This document shows, piece by piece, positions 26,499 through 34,078 of a stretch of DNA of 64,000 nucleotides. Within the stretch, counting starts at the first letter, position 1; each line of letters begins with the position of its first letter. The position numbers and the translations under genes were made by a program. The stretch is from Robiginitomaculum sp. (GTDB lineage Bacteria > Pseudomonadota > Alphaproteobacteria > Caulobacterales > Maricaulaceae): positions 62,001 through 126,000 of the forward strand of contig JAJFFN010000021.1 in assembly GCA_021776635.1 (NCBI GenBank), written 5' to 3'. Under the pieces are notes generated by a model. The model worked only from the letters and a program-made list of their open reading frames with translations, was not told where the DNA came from and ran no database searches.

Positions 26499-27858
26499 AC
26501 ACTCAGAGGCGAAATTGTGGCGCCCACCTCATGCAAAACCATTAAATGGCAGTGAGGGACGTTTGCTGGCAATCATTAAATTTATACGCAACCCCTTGGA
26601 AGGGTTTAATGCAAATGTATACAATAAGGGTATCACGCAACACGGACTATTGTCAGTGAAAATGCATGTAGTTACCAACTCGAAGGCCGCTAATACAATT
26701 TTGAAAAAGAAAGCAGTAAATTTTAGAAAATCCGAGTTAAATCAGAGAATAATGGAGCCTGCTACTAAGCAAGGTTTAATAGTTGTACACGGAGAACAAT
26801 GGAAAGCCCAGAGACGTACAATCGCCCCCATCTTTCAACAAAAGCATTTAAAAACGCAAAGCTTACACATATCAGAGGCACTAAAAGAGTTCATTGGTAA
26901 TATGGGTGAAAATAACGAACTTGATTTAGCTACTGCAATGACAAAACTAACGTTCAATGTTCTTGCAAAAACATTATTAGGCGACCCAAAAGGCGTTGAC
27001 CGAGAAAAGTTAGGGCGGGCCGCTTATACGGCAGTGTCTGAGGCAGGCACACTCCGAATCGATGATTTTTTACCACGACCAAAATGGTTGCCTAGGCTAC
27101 TGAGCCTGAAGGGCTATTTGGCCTTAAAGACGATGCGAACTGCCGCCGATCAATTACTCTTAGAACGTAAAGAGCAGAGAGAAGTTGATGACCTCGTGGG
27201 GCTATTAAGTCATTCCGTAGATCCTAGAACGAAGCGCTCTCTAACGTTAAAGGAACAGCGCGATAATTTAATAGGCTTTTTTATTGTTGGTCATGAAACG
27301 TCGGCACTTGCTCTAACATGGGCTCTATATTTGATTGGCTCCCACCCCGGCACCCAACAAAGAATTCTAGATGAAATTCAGGATGTCCTAGGTGATGAAG
27401 ATGTGAAATTTGAACATATAAGTCAGCTCAAATTTGTAAATGCAGTGCTAAATGAATCACTTCGTTTGTTTCCGCCAATACCAATCGTAGGCAGAGAGGC
27501 TATTGTTGATACGCAAGTTTTAGATACAGTCGTTAGAAAAGACGCAATAGTAGTAATCCCTCTTTATGTGATGCACCGGTCGAGTGTTTACTGGGATAAT
27601 CCTAATAGTTTTGACCCGGATCGTTTTTTGCGTCAACCAAAGCTTGGACGCAACGCCCTTCAATTCAAACCTTTTGGAGACGGGCCTAGAGTGTGTATTG
27701 GTGCTTCATTAGCTATTATTGAAGCAGTGATGGCAATTGTGACAATTGTTAGAAAATTTGAAATTCATATAGAATGTGAAAACCTTAAGCCACAAGTAAC
27801 AGCATCGTTGCGGCCAAGCTGTGATATAAAAGTGAGCTTTACTAAGCGAAAATGTTAG
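26479..27858 (+). CDS. Cytochrome P450
   Basis: A 459-residue heme-thiolate monooxygenase without a membrane anchor, as usual in bacteria. I-helix: FFIVGHETSALALTW (Gly-His-Glu-Thr form of AGxxT). ExxR: Glu326-Ser-Leu-Arg329. Heme loop: FKPFGDGPRVCIG with Cys406. It needs a ferredoxin or other reductase, none of which lies nearby. It overlaps the PhyH end by 20 bp; the start ATG has no separate ribosome site, so coupled translation is likely. Together with PhyH it forms a two-oxygenase pair under likely AHL control. Confidence 0.92.
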   Translation: MITLLNKHSEAKLWRPPHAKPLNGSEGRLLAIIKFIRNPLEGFNANVYNKGITQHGLLSVKMHVVTNSKAANTILKKKAVNFRKSELNQRIMEPATKQGLIVVHGEQWKAQRRTIAPIFQQKHLKTQSLHISEALKEFIGNMGENNELDLATAMTKLTFNVLAKTLLGDPKGVDREKLGRAAYTAVSEAGTLRIDDFLPRPKWLPRLLSLKGYLALKTMRTAADQLLLERKEQREVDDLVGLLSHSVDPRTKRSLTLKEQRDNLIGFFIVGHETSALALTWALYLIGSHPGTQQRILDEIQDVLGDEDVKFEHISQLKFVNAVLNESLRLFPPIPIVGREAIVDTQVLDTVVRKDAIVVIPLYVMHRSSVYWDNPNSFDPDRFLRQPKLGRNALQFKPFGDGPRVCIGASLAIIEAVMAIVTIVRKFEIHIECENLKPQVTASLRPSCDIKVSFTKRKC

Positions 27859-27928
27859 CCAAACTAATTAGTGTTTACTGAATGGTAAGGTTAATTATCG
27901 GTTACGCTACCATGTATGTATGATTTAT

Positions 27929-27946
27929 AGTAGATTGCTACTTTTT
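27929..27946 (+). terminator. Weak rho-independent terminator after the P450
   Basis: A short hairpin (agtag, loop attg, ctact) runs into ttttt. It lies 70 bases after the P450 stop and would end the quorum-sensing operon. The stem is only 5 bp, so the call is tentative. Confidence 0.4.
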
Positions 27947-27963
27947 GTAGGGAGTATTACACA

Positions 27964-28140
27964 ATGGAAAATTTAGAACGCAACCTTATTGAAGAAAAAA
28001 TTTCAGCTATGGGGGCGGATATGCGGCACCGGGCTATGTGTCAAAAAATTCTTGCTCTCAACAACGGTGGCGCTAACATTGAAGAAATAAGTATTAACCT
28101 CAATATCAGTACAAACTTGGTTGGACAAATTTTGCTATAA
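27964..28140 (+). CDS. Small 58-residue putative HTH-like protein
   Basis: An ATG-started frame of 58 codons with GGGAG about 11 bases upstream: MENLERNLIEEKISAM, then a helix-turn-helix-like part QKILALNNGGANIEEISINLNIS. The codon content looks coding. It is short and has no known relative to my eye, so it may be spurious. It sits just after the P450 terminator. Confidence 0.4.
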   Translation: MENLERNLIEEKISAMGADMRHRAMCQKILALNNGGANIEEISINLNISTNLVGQILL

Positions 28141-28303
28141 ATTGTATTACTCATAATGGATCCTTTTACTATAGATTAGGAGCCTCCGGTAAACTCGAAA
28201 TTGTTCAATATGCACATTACAAGCAAATTGCATATCTGGTTTTATATGCAAAATTATCTCAATTAATCTTGCATTTTTGACGGTAATCATCATAATTACA
28301 AGT

Positions 28304-29512
28304 ATGATAAAACGTAAATTGCATAATCGGGTGTTAAAACTCCTTCAGCACAATGCGGCTGTGGTCATTACCGGGCCGAGGCAAGTGGGTAAAACCACGC
28401 TTGCGCTTCAGGTGACGGATGAGCTTGATGGTATTTACCGTGATTTGGAAAACTCCAAAGATTTGGATCAAGTCCGCGATATTGCACTATTCACCGGGCA
28501 TTATACAGACAAATTGATCACCCTTGATGAAGTCCAGAGAGCGCCAGAAATATTCGCCCCCTTGCGAGGTATAATTGATAAGCGTCGACGTGCCGGACAC
28601 CGTACTGGTCAGTTCTTATTTTTGGGTTCGGCATCGTTGGATTTACTAAATCAAACGAGTGAGAGCCTAGCAGGGCGAATTGCTTACGCAGAGCTTGCCG
28701 GATTAAGCGTTGTGGAGATTGAAACCGCAAGCCCAGAAATATCAGAAACTGAGTTGTGGCTAAAAGGTGGGTTTCCTGAAAGTTTGTTATCTGCTGACGA
28801 ATCTATCAGCTTACAATGGCGACTTGATTTAATCCGAAGCTATTTGGAACGTGATGTTCCTCAATTTGGATTTAGAGTTCCGGCGGAAACGCTGCGACGT
28901 TTTTGGACAATGCTAGCTCATTACCAAAGCGGACTATTAAATTCAGCTTCTTTAGCCAAAAGCCTCGGCACAAATGGGCACAGCATAACACGCTATCTGG
29001 ATATACTGGTTGATTTATTATTGGTCAGAAGATTACAGCCGTGGCATGCTAATGTCGGTAAAAGACTGGTGAAGTCCCCCAAAATATATGTCAGAGATAG
29101 CGGTCTATTACATGCCTTACTTGATCTATCTTCTCTTGATGATTTGTTAGGGCATCCCGTCGTTGGCGGAAGCTGGGAAGGGTTTGTTATTGAAAATATC
29201 ATTGCTGAGAGCGCACCTCTTAACTATCAGCCCTACTTTTACAGAACCCAAAGCGGAGCAGAAATTGATCTCATTCTTGCTAAAGGAGGCAAACCGGAAA
29301 TAGCCATTGAGATTAAACGAAGCTCAGCACCTAAACTAGGCAAAGGATTTTATATTGCCTGTGATGATCTCAACATCAAACATCGTTACATCATTTATTC
29401 TGGAGACGAGGCCTACCCGCTCCGCTCAAATATTTGGGCTAGCCCGCTCAAAGAATTCATGAAAACACTAACGGCACAAACCGGAATGTCTTTTGGAGAT
29501 AAGCCAAAATAG
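28304..29512 (+). CDS. AAA ATPase of the AAA_14/DUF4143 family
   Basis: A 402-residue P-loop ATPase. Walker A GPRQVGKTT, Walker B-like LITLDEVQRAPEIF, sensor LFLGSASLDLLNQTSESLAGR. The C-terminal DUF4143 part has WEGFVIENIIAE and a PD-(D/E)XK-like end (FYRTQSGAEIDLILAKGGKPEIAIEIKRS). The family is common on mobile elements and in defence or toxin contexts, and its biochemical role is poorly known. ATG 28304 is preferred over the TTG-like open frame at 28277. The gene stands alone between the quorum-sensing cluster and the second long direct repeat. Confidence 0.85.
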   Translation: MIKRKLHNRVLKLLQHNAAVVITGPRQVGKTTLALQVTDELDGIYRDLENSKDLDQVRDIALFTGHYTDKLITLDEVQRAPEIFAPLRGIIDKRRRAGHRTGQFLFLGSASLDLLNQTSESLAGRIAYAELAGLSVVEIETASPEISETELWLKGGFPESLLSADESISLQWRLDLIRSYLERDVPQFGFRVPAETLRRFWTMLAHYQSGLLNSASLAKSLGTNGHSITRYLDILVDLLLVRRLQPWHANVGKRLVKSPKIYVRDSGLLHALLDLSSLDDLLGHPVVGGSWEGFVIENIIAESAPLNYQPYFYRTQSGAEIDLILAKGGKPEIAIEIKRSSAPKLGKGFYIACDDLNIKHRYIIYSGDEAYPLRSNIWASPLKEFMKTLTAQTGMSFGDKPK

Positions 29513-29604
29513 GATATTTCTTCAACACAATCTGGAAGATGTTTTTATAAAGGCTTCCGATTGACCCATAGCGGGTTTTATAACGCCAGATAGGTTTTTA
29601 GGTA

Positions 29605-29809
29605 AATTTCACACACCATTTACTCGCCAGTACAAAATAAGCCTTGATGCAAAAGTACCTAACTATATGATAAATAAGGGATTTATAATTGTACAAAAAC
29701 ATGAATCCCTAGCTTGGCAAGCGATCAAATATTATCTACTTATCTGATTTTAAACGATAATTACGTAGCGCACTGGCACGTAAAACTATGAACAATCGCA
29801 GAACATACG
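29605..29809. repeat. Direct repeat of about 205 bp, copy 2
   Basis: Same-orientation partner of 22581-22784. Shared blocks include ctaactatatgataaataa, tagcttggcaagcgatcaa and acgataattacgtagcgca. It is followed directly by the TraG/recombinase chimera, while copy 1 is followed by a methyltransferase fragment, so the flanking sequence differs. Recombination between the copies would delete or duplicate the 6.8-kb quorum-sensing segment. Confidence 0.8.
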
Positions 29810-29813
29810 CTTA

Positions 29814-30677
29814 TTGTTCAATGCGGCTTTTGATGCGGCGCAAGACTTAACTATCCCAAAACCCAAGCACTCGACTTTATTCGTAATGGATGAGTTCCCC
29901 CTAATGGGTAAGATGGAGCGCATTAAACGCGTAGCAGGAGAAACCGCAAAGTTTGGGGTGAAGCTGTTTATCATTGCTCAAGACATCAGCCAGCTTAAAG
30001 AGCTTTACGGTGTTGCATGGGAAACCTTTATTGCTAACTCCGGTAAGGGGCAATATAAAACATATCCCTATTACCTCTGTCATCATAAAGGCTGTGCCAG
30101 CTACGGCAAATCCATCAAGCGGGATAAGTTGGAAGAAGAATTTGTCGGTATTCTACAAAACCTCCAGCCTAACCCAAGCCTTATCAAAATTGGAGAAGTC
30201 CTGTTCAAACGCGCATGGGAGCAATTCCGCGCTCACAGGCGAGATCAACACAAAGGCATCAAGGCTGATATTAAATCAGTGGATAAAACAATAGACAGCT
30301 TCCTGACCCGCATTGTTGAGGCCGACAATTTCAAAGTCATAAAAGCCTATGAAACCAAGATAGCCACATTAGAGATGCAAAAGATGGCATTGAACGAAAA
30401 ACTGACAAAAGACACCTCTAAAAAGAAGCCCTATGAAGAGTCAGTTAGAACTGCTGTTGCATTCTTGCTAAACCCTTCAAAGTTATGGGTTTCTGGTAAC
30501 GCAGAGGAGAAAAGAAAGGTGGTTCAACTCGCTTTTGGTAGGCAATTAGCCTACTGCCGAAACGAGGGGTTTAGAACTGTTTCCCCAAGCCTACCTTTTC
30601 AAATAATTCAAGGACTTAGCGGTAAGCTGGGCAATGATAATGACCTTGAGTCTGTTATGGTGCGGCCGAGAGGTTAG
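29814..30677 (+). pseudogene. TraG/VirD4 fragment fused to a serine recombinase C-terminus
   Basis: One open frame of 287 codons made of two parts. Codons 1 to about 78 are the Walker B region of a type IV coupling protein (STLFVMDEFPLMGKMERI, FGVKLFIIAQDISQLKELYG), a conjugation gene. After about codon 80 it is the end of a large serine recombinase: zinc-ribbon YPYYLCHHKGCASYGKSIKRDKLEEEF, coiled region (about 135-190) and C-terminal tail. The catalytic N-terminal domain is missing. The last codons ATGGTGCGGCCGAGAGGT encode MVRPRG and contain the att core, as in tRNA-targeting recombinases whose genes end in the att site. It is a deletion chimera and should be inactive. Confidence 0.8.
30658..30671 (-). 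other. att core, copy 2 (island A/B junction)
   Basis: tggtgcggccgaga, identical to copy 1 and to the tRNA-Leu end. The following about 110 bases (gtttatttcctcttga, then catgcgtaaactgtactcac) resemble those after copy 1, so islands A and B begin with related left ends. Confidence 0.8.
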
Positions 30678-30947
30678 AGTGTTTATTTCCTCTTGAACAT
30701 TGCATACCAAAAACACCTAATAAAATCAATCTAATAGTTGCTATATGTTTTTACGATCATGCGTAAACTGTACTCACTTTTGTACACACATTATAGAGAC
30801 AAAAACCCGTTATTATAACGAAATTTCAGTCTGTTGAAATGTTGCGCTGTACGCCCTTTTAAGAAATGCCGAATTTTGCGCTCGCTGATTTGTGGCTGTC
30901 TGACGTCAGCGCCTAGGCACAGATTTTAGTCTGGGGCGAGCGAGAGT

Positions 30948-31625
30948 TTAATAGCAGTTCTTATAATCATTAGCAAAGCATTTAGATGAGAGTTCTTGAG
31001 CATTTGCAATTTGTTCTTTTGTCATTTTTATAGCTAATATTGATTTGTTTGATTGTGCCATTTTATCGCCTTGTGCTGCGGATAACGTCCACCATAAGTA
31101 TGCTTTTATGAAACTTTTAGGTACACCATTACCATTGGCGTACATGACCCCAAGATTAGATTGCGCATCTGCATGTCCTTGCTCTGCTGCTATGCGATAC
31201 CATTTCACCGCCGTCACAACATCTTCAGGCACCCCTTCACCATTGGCGTACATATTCCCAAGATTGAATTGCGCGTACGTATGCCCCTGGTCTGCCGCCA
31301 TGCGATACCATTTTACCGCCGTCACATCATCTTCAGGCACCCCTTCACCCTTTGCGTACACAAGCCCTAATAAGTATTGGGCATATGTATGCCTCTGCTC
31401 TGCTGCCATGCGAAACCATTTCACCGCCTCTACTTTATCTTCAGGCACACCCTCACCCAAATAATACATTTTCCCCAGACTAGTTTGAGCCTCCGCATCG
31501 CCCACTTTAGCTTTTAATAAAACTGTTTGAAAACGTTCATTACCAACATCCTGTGCGCTCGCAGGCAGCATTGATGAGTAAAAACTCAAAATAGAAACGC
31601 AAAAAATAAAAACCCACCTGATCAT
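30948..31625 (-). CDS. Exported Sel1-repeat protein
   Basis: A 225-residue protein with a signal peptide (MIRWVFIFCVSILSFYSSMLPASAQ) and four Sel1 (TPR-like) repeats of about 36 residues, each with the pattern A(Q/D)..LG.MYA.GEGVPED...AVKWYR.AAEQGH. The end has a Cys pair. Sel1 proteins are periplasmic or surface adaptors. ATG 31625, with AAGGGG upstream, is chosen over an open frame to 31649. A second Sel1 protein lies at 32378-32824. Confidence 0.82.
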   Translation of the reverse strand: MIRWVFIFCVSILSFYSSMLPASAQDVGNERFQTVLLKAKVGDAEAQTSLGKMYYLGEGVPEDKVEAVKWFRMAAEQRHTYAQYLLGLVYAKGEGVPEDDVTAVKWYRMAADQGHTYAQFNLGNMYANGEGVPEDVVTAVKWYRIAAEQGHADAQSNLGVMYANGNGVPKSFIKAYLWWTLSAAQGDKMAQSNKSILAIKMTKEQIANAQELSSKCFANDYKNCY

Positions 31626-31641
31626 TACAAAACCCCTTATA

Positions 31642-31794
31642 TCATTCACACCAATTTGGTTTGGGCGATAAAACTTTCCGCCCCTTATGTGGCCATACCA
31701 GCAAATGGTTTGTTTTCATTCCGGCATCACCTAAATCAGAGCCGTCAAATGACAGGTCTATAACAAGCCGACTATATTTATCCTTACCATATTC
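31642..31794 (-). pseudogene. Possible C-terminal gene fragment
   Basis: About 50 codons on the minus strand read as a plausible protein end (KYSRLVIDLSFDGSDLGD, LLVWPHKGRKVLSPK) before a TGA, with in-frame stops just upstream and no start. This fills part of the 350-base gap between 31626 and 31978; I see nothing in the rest of that gap. A decayed gene of island B is likely, but the call is weak. Confidence 0.3.
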
Positions 31795-31978
31795 TTAGGT
31801 GATTTCAAGTTTGCACTCCGTGTGAAATTATAGGTGTAAGCTTTGGCTTCATGTCCTAGAACACGTCAAAGCGAACATCCCGAGTAGGTTCGTAAAACGT
31901 AAATTTAGCTCCTCACCGGATATGAAAGTGACACGACTAACTAAACAAGTTTTACTCCTTAAATCTTCCTCTCTGCGC

Positions 31979-32281
31979 TCAATCTTCTAAGAGTTTGCTG
32001 ATGGTCACATCAAATTCGAAACATTCGTCCATAGTTTTGCCGAACTTTCGAAACGTATTATAGATTTTATAAGATTCTGTCACCGACAATCCAGAACGAG
32101 CACTTGTAAGGGTCGCGGCCTGCTTGGAAAATCCAAGATATTTTGTGCGATCAAATAAGTCAAAACTATAACATAGCTCACTTTGATCATCGGTTATTAT
32201 GTCTTTGAGGATGTATCCACTGGCCGCATTTTGAACAACGAGATGATAGCGTGTTTGATTTTGGTGTTTGTTTTTTGCCAT
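31979..32281 (-). CDS. Unknown small protein
   Basis: A 100-residue soluble protein with a basic start (MAKNKHQNQTRYHLVV) and an acidic helical end (ECFEFDVTISKLLED). No signal peptide, membrane helix or known motif. ATG 32281 is used. It lies between the two Sel1 genes of island B on the same strand. Confidence 0.5.
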   Translation of the reverse strand: MAKNKHQNQTRYHLVVQNAASGYILKDIITDDQSELCYSFDLFDRTKYLGFSKQAATLTSARSGLSVTESYKIYNTFRKFGKTMDECFEFDVTISKLLED

Positions 32282-32377
32282 CAATTACATCGTACCCAAT
32301 TAGAAACTTGACTGGCGTTCACGCATTTATGGCTTCTTTCGCCCGCCAGAGCAAAATCTACCGCACACTAGCCGCCC

Positions 32378-32824
32378 TCATTCACACCCTTTGAAGTTTA
32401 TCTCATAGCACTTCAAGGAAAGCCCTATTGCTTCCGTTATCTGCGCAGAGGTCATGAGTTTTGCCAATTGAGGTTTTTTGTACACTGCAATTGGGTCTCC
32501 CCGTGCCGCAGCTATGGACATCCAAAGGTAAGCGCGAACATAATCTTTACGCACTCCATCACCATTGAAATACTGGAGTCCTAACATGTACTGCCCTTCC
32601 GCATTACCCTGCTCTGCGGACCTACGGTACCATTTGACCGCTTCTGTGGTGTCTTGGTGTACGCCTTCGCCATAGGAGTACATAAACCCCAAATCGTTCT
32701 GTGCACTTGCATCGCCCTGTTCAGCCAAGGCCTTAATGGCTTCATAATCCTGTGCGGCAACGCCAAGACTCCATCCGCCAATAACAATCAGTGAGAGCAA
32801 TAAACGCTTAATAATTACGAACAT
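32378..32824 (-). CDS. Exported small Sel1-repeat protein
   Basis: A 148-residue protein with a signal peptide (MFVIIKRLLLSLIVIGGWSLGVAAQ) and about two and a half Sel1 repeats (QNDLGFMYSYGEGVHQDTTEAVKWYRRSAEQGN and after). The tail LMTSAQITEAIGLSLKCYEINFKGCE resembles that of the Sel1 protein at 30948 (KMTKEQIANAQELSSKCFANDYKNC), so the two are paralogues. Its start overlaps the previous gene's stop by one base. Confidence 0.78.
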   Translation of the reverse strand: MFVIIKRLLLSLIVIGGWSLGVAAQDYEAIKALAEQGDASAQNDLGFMYSYGEGVHQDTTEAVKWYRRSAEQGNAEGQYMLGLQYFNGDGVRKDYVRAYLWMSIAAARGDPIAVYKKPQLAKLMTSAQITEAIGLSLKCYEINFKGCE

Positions 32825-33117
32825 TAGGTTCCCCTTACCTGATTTCTACAGTTTATGCTACTATAAGGCTCACCAAAGCCGTGTTGATAAATCCAAGCTA
32901 CATTATGTTTGTAAGGTGCATACCCTTTCATTATGGTCAGCGCTTCAAGCTTATTATACGCTTCAGCGTCTCCCTCTCCCGCTTGGTCTCCAAGCATGTT
33001 CGCCTCAACCCTCATGGCTGCCCACATTGGATCAAGCTTATTGGCTTGAGCTGCTTGCCCGATAAGGACACACACAATGGCTGAAGCAGTAAAAATTTTA
33101 GCTTTCGGTATGTTCAT
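32824..33117 (-). CDS. Small exported protein of island B
   Basis: A 97-residue protein with a signal peptide (MNIPKAKIFTASAIVCVLIGQAAQA) and a short mature part (NKLDPMWAAMRVEANMLGDQAGEGDAEAYNKLEAL...). A partial Sel1-like helix (GEGDAEAYNKLEALTIMKGYAPYKHNVAWIYQHGFG) hints at relation to its neighbours. It is coupled to the Sel1 gene by a one-base overlap (TAATG). Confidence 0.6.
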   Translation of the reverse strand: MNIPKAKIFTASAIVCVLIGQAAQANKLDPMWAAMRVEANMLGDQAGEGDAEAYNKLEALTIMKGYAPYKHNVAWIYQHGFGEPYSSINCRNQVRGT

Positions 33118-33142
33118 AATAAAACTCCAAGTGTTTTTGCTG

Positions 33143-33697
33143 CTAGTCGGGATTTTTCCCTGTTAATAACTGATAGTCAGCAGGATTTTCTCGTTTTAAT
33201 TCGTCTAAAAATGCTTTCGGCCATTCACCATGTATCCACATGTCCTTGGCTTCTTTCGCACGCTTTGCCATACGGGTCGCAGGAACTAACCCTTCTTCCA
33301 ATATGCGTTGTTTCTTAATTAGGCCGTCACGTTGACTAACCGCAAGCGGTTGCTCCAATGCTGTATTAATATTTTTTTGGAGTTTTAGGGCGGGTATCAT
33401 AAATGAGTGATTACAAATTTCAAACGCAACCATTTCAGTTTTCCAGACCTCCATAATATCATCGCTTGTAACAATATCGGAACTCTTTGCTTGCAGGTGC
33501 CTTTCAATATCGTAATATGCGGGTGGCGTTGGGCATTTATATTCTGAAATATCAACAGCCATTGCTGCAGCCAATGCTGGAGAAGGCTTGTTGATCCGGT
33601 AGCGGAACTCGTTGAACCAGAGAAGCGTACTGAGCCAGACCGTTATGAGAACAACCGGAATACCTACGACCCATTTTGCAATGCGTTTTATATTCAT
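33143..33697 (-). CDS. Membrane-anchored unknown protein of island B
   Basis: A 184-residue protein with one N-terminal membrane helix (residues 8-28: WVVGIPVVLITVWLSTLLWF) and a helical, Lys/Glu-rich periplasmic part. No known motif. It starts the island B minus-strand unit and is followed by the two small exported proteins with a 25-bp gap. Confidence 0.55.
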   Translation of the reverse strand: MNIKRIAKWVVGIPVVLITVWLSTLLWFNEFRYRINKPSPALAAAMAVDISEYKCPTPPAYYDIERHLQAKSSDIVTSDDIMEVWKTEMVAFEICNHSFMIPALKLQKNINTALEQPLAVSQRDGLIKKQRILEEGLVPATRMAKRAKEAKDMWIHGEWPKAFLDELKRENPADYQLLTGKNPD

Positions 33698-33820
33698 TAT
33701 TACCCCTATTATCTTCCTCGCTACTCAAAGCGCTTTTTTTAGAAAGTACCGCAGACACGCTACAATAATTTGGCGGTAAATAACAATCAATATTGTGTGA
33801 GTATGAACAGCCGCTCATAT

Positions 33821-33846
33821 AAAATCATAAAGACGGTTTACCGTCT
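33821..33846 (-). terminator. Terminator after tRNA-Leu
   Basis: On the minus strand, agacgg-taaa-ccgtct forms a 6-bp hairpin followed by ttatgatttt, 30 bases after the tRNA end. A similar hairpin stands beside att copy 1 (14927-14944), in keeping with duplication of the tRNA 3' flank by integration. Confidence 0.6.
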
Positions 33847-33875
33847 CTTTTCTCACATACCAAAATATGATAAGC

Positions 33876-33962
33876 TGGTGCGGCCGAGAAGACTCGAACT
33901 TCCACGGGTTTTACCCCACAGCGACCTCAACGCTGCGCGTCTACCAATTCCGCCACGGCCGC
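33876..33962 (-). tRNA. tRNA-Leu (GAG anticodon)
   Basis: On the minus strand, a full 87-nt tRNA with encoded CCA: acceptor GCGGCCG pairing with CGGCCGC, D arm GGCGGAATTGGTAGACGC, anticodon stem CAGCG/CGCTG around the loop TTGAGGT (anticodon GAG, reading CUC/CUU), a long variable arm (typical of Leu) and T arm with TTCGAGTC. The last 14 bases are the att core that recurs at 14983 and 30658, so this tRNA is the integration site of two islands. The gene itself is intact. Confidence 0.95.
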
Positions 33963-33978
33963 ACATTGAGGAAGCGCG

Positions 33979-34006
33979 GATGTAGCAAAGTATTGGCGGA
34001 TTGCAA
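33979..34006 (-). promoter_or_regulatory. Candidate tRNA-Leu promoter
   Basis: On the minus strand, TTGCAA (34001-34006) and TACATC (33979-33984), spaced 16 bp, lie about 16 bases before the tRNA start. This placing supports a later start for the LRR gene on the other strand. Confidence 0.35.
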
Positions 34007-34078
34007 AGAGAAATGTGCGAAATGCACGTATTTCCTTCAGACTTGATTTTAGCGCGTTCTTCCTCATATAAACACTAT

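Noticed and set aside
31045..31464. Plus-strand open frame opposite the Sel1 gene
   Set aside because: Antisense of the Sel1 repeats; its repetition simply mirrors the sense gene.
33770..33985. Plus-strand open frame ending in RPRRLELPRVLPHSDLNAARLP
   Set aside because: It is the antisense reading of tRNA-Leu(GAG); this peptide type is a well-known annotation artefact.
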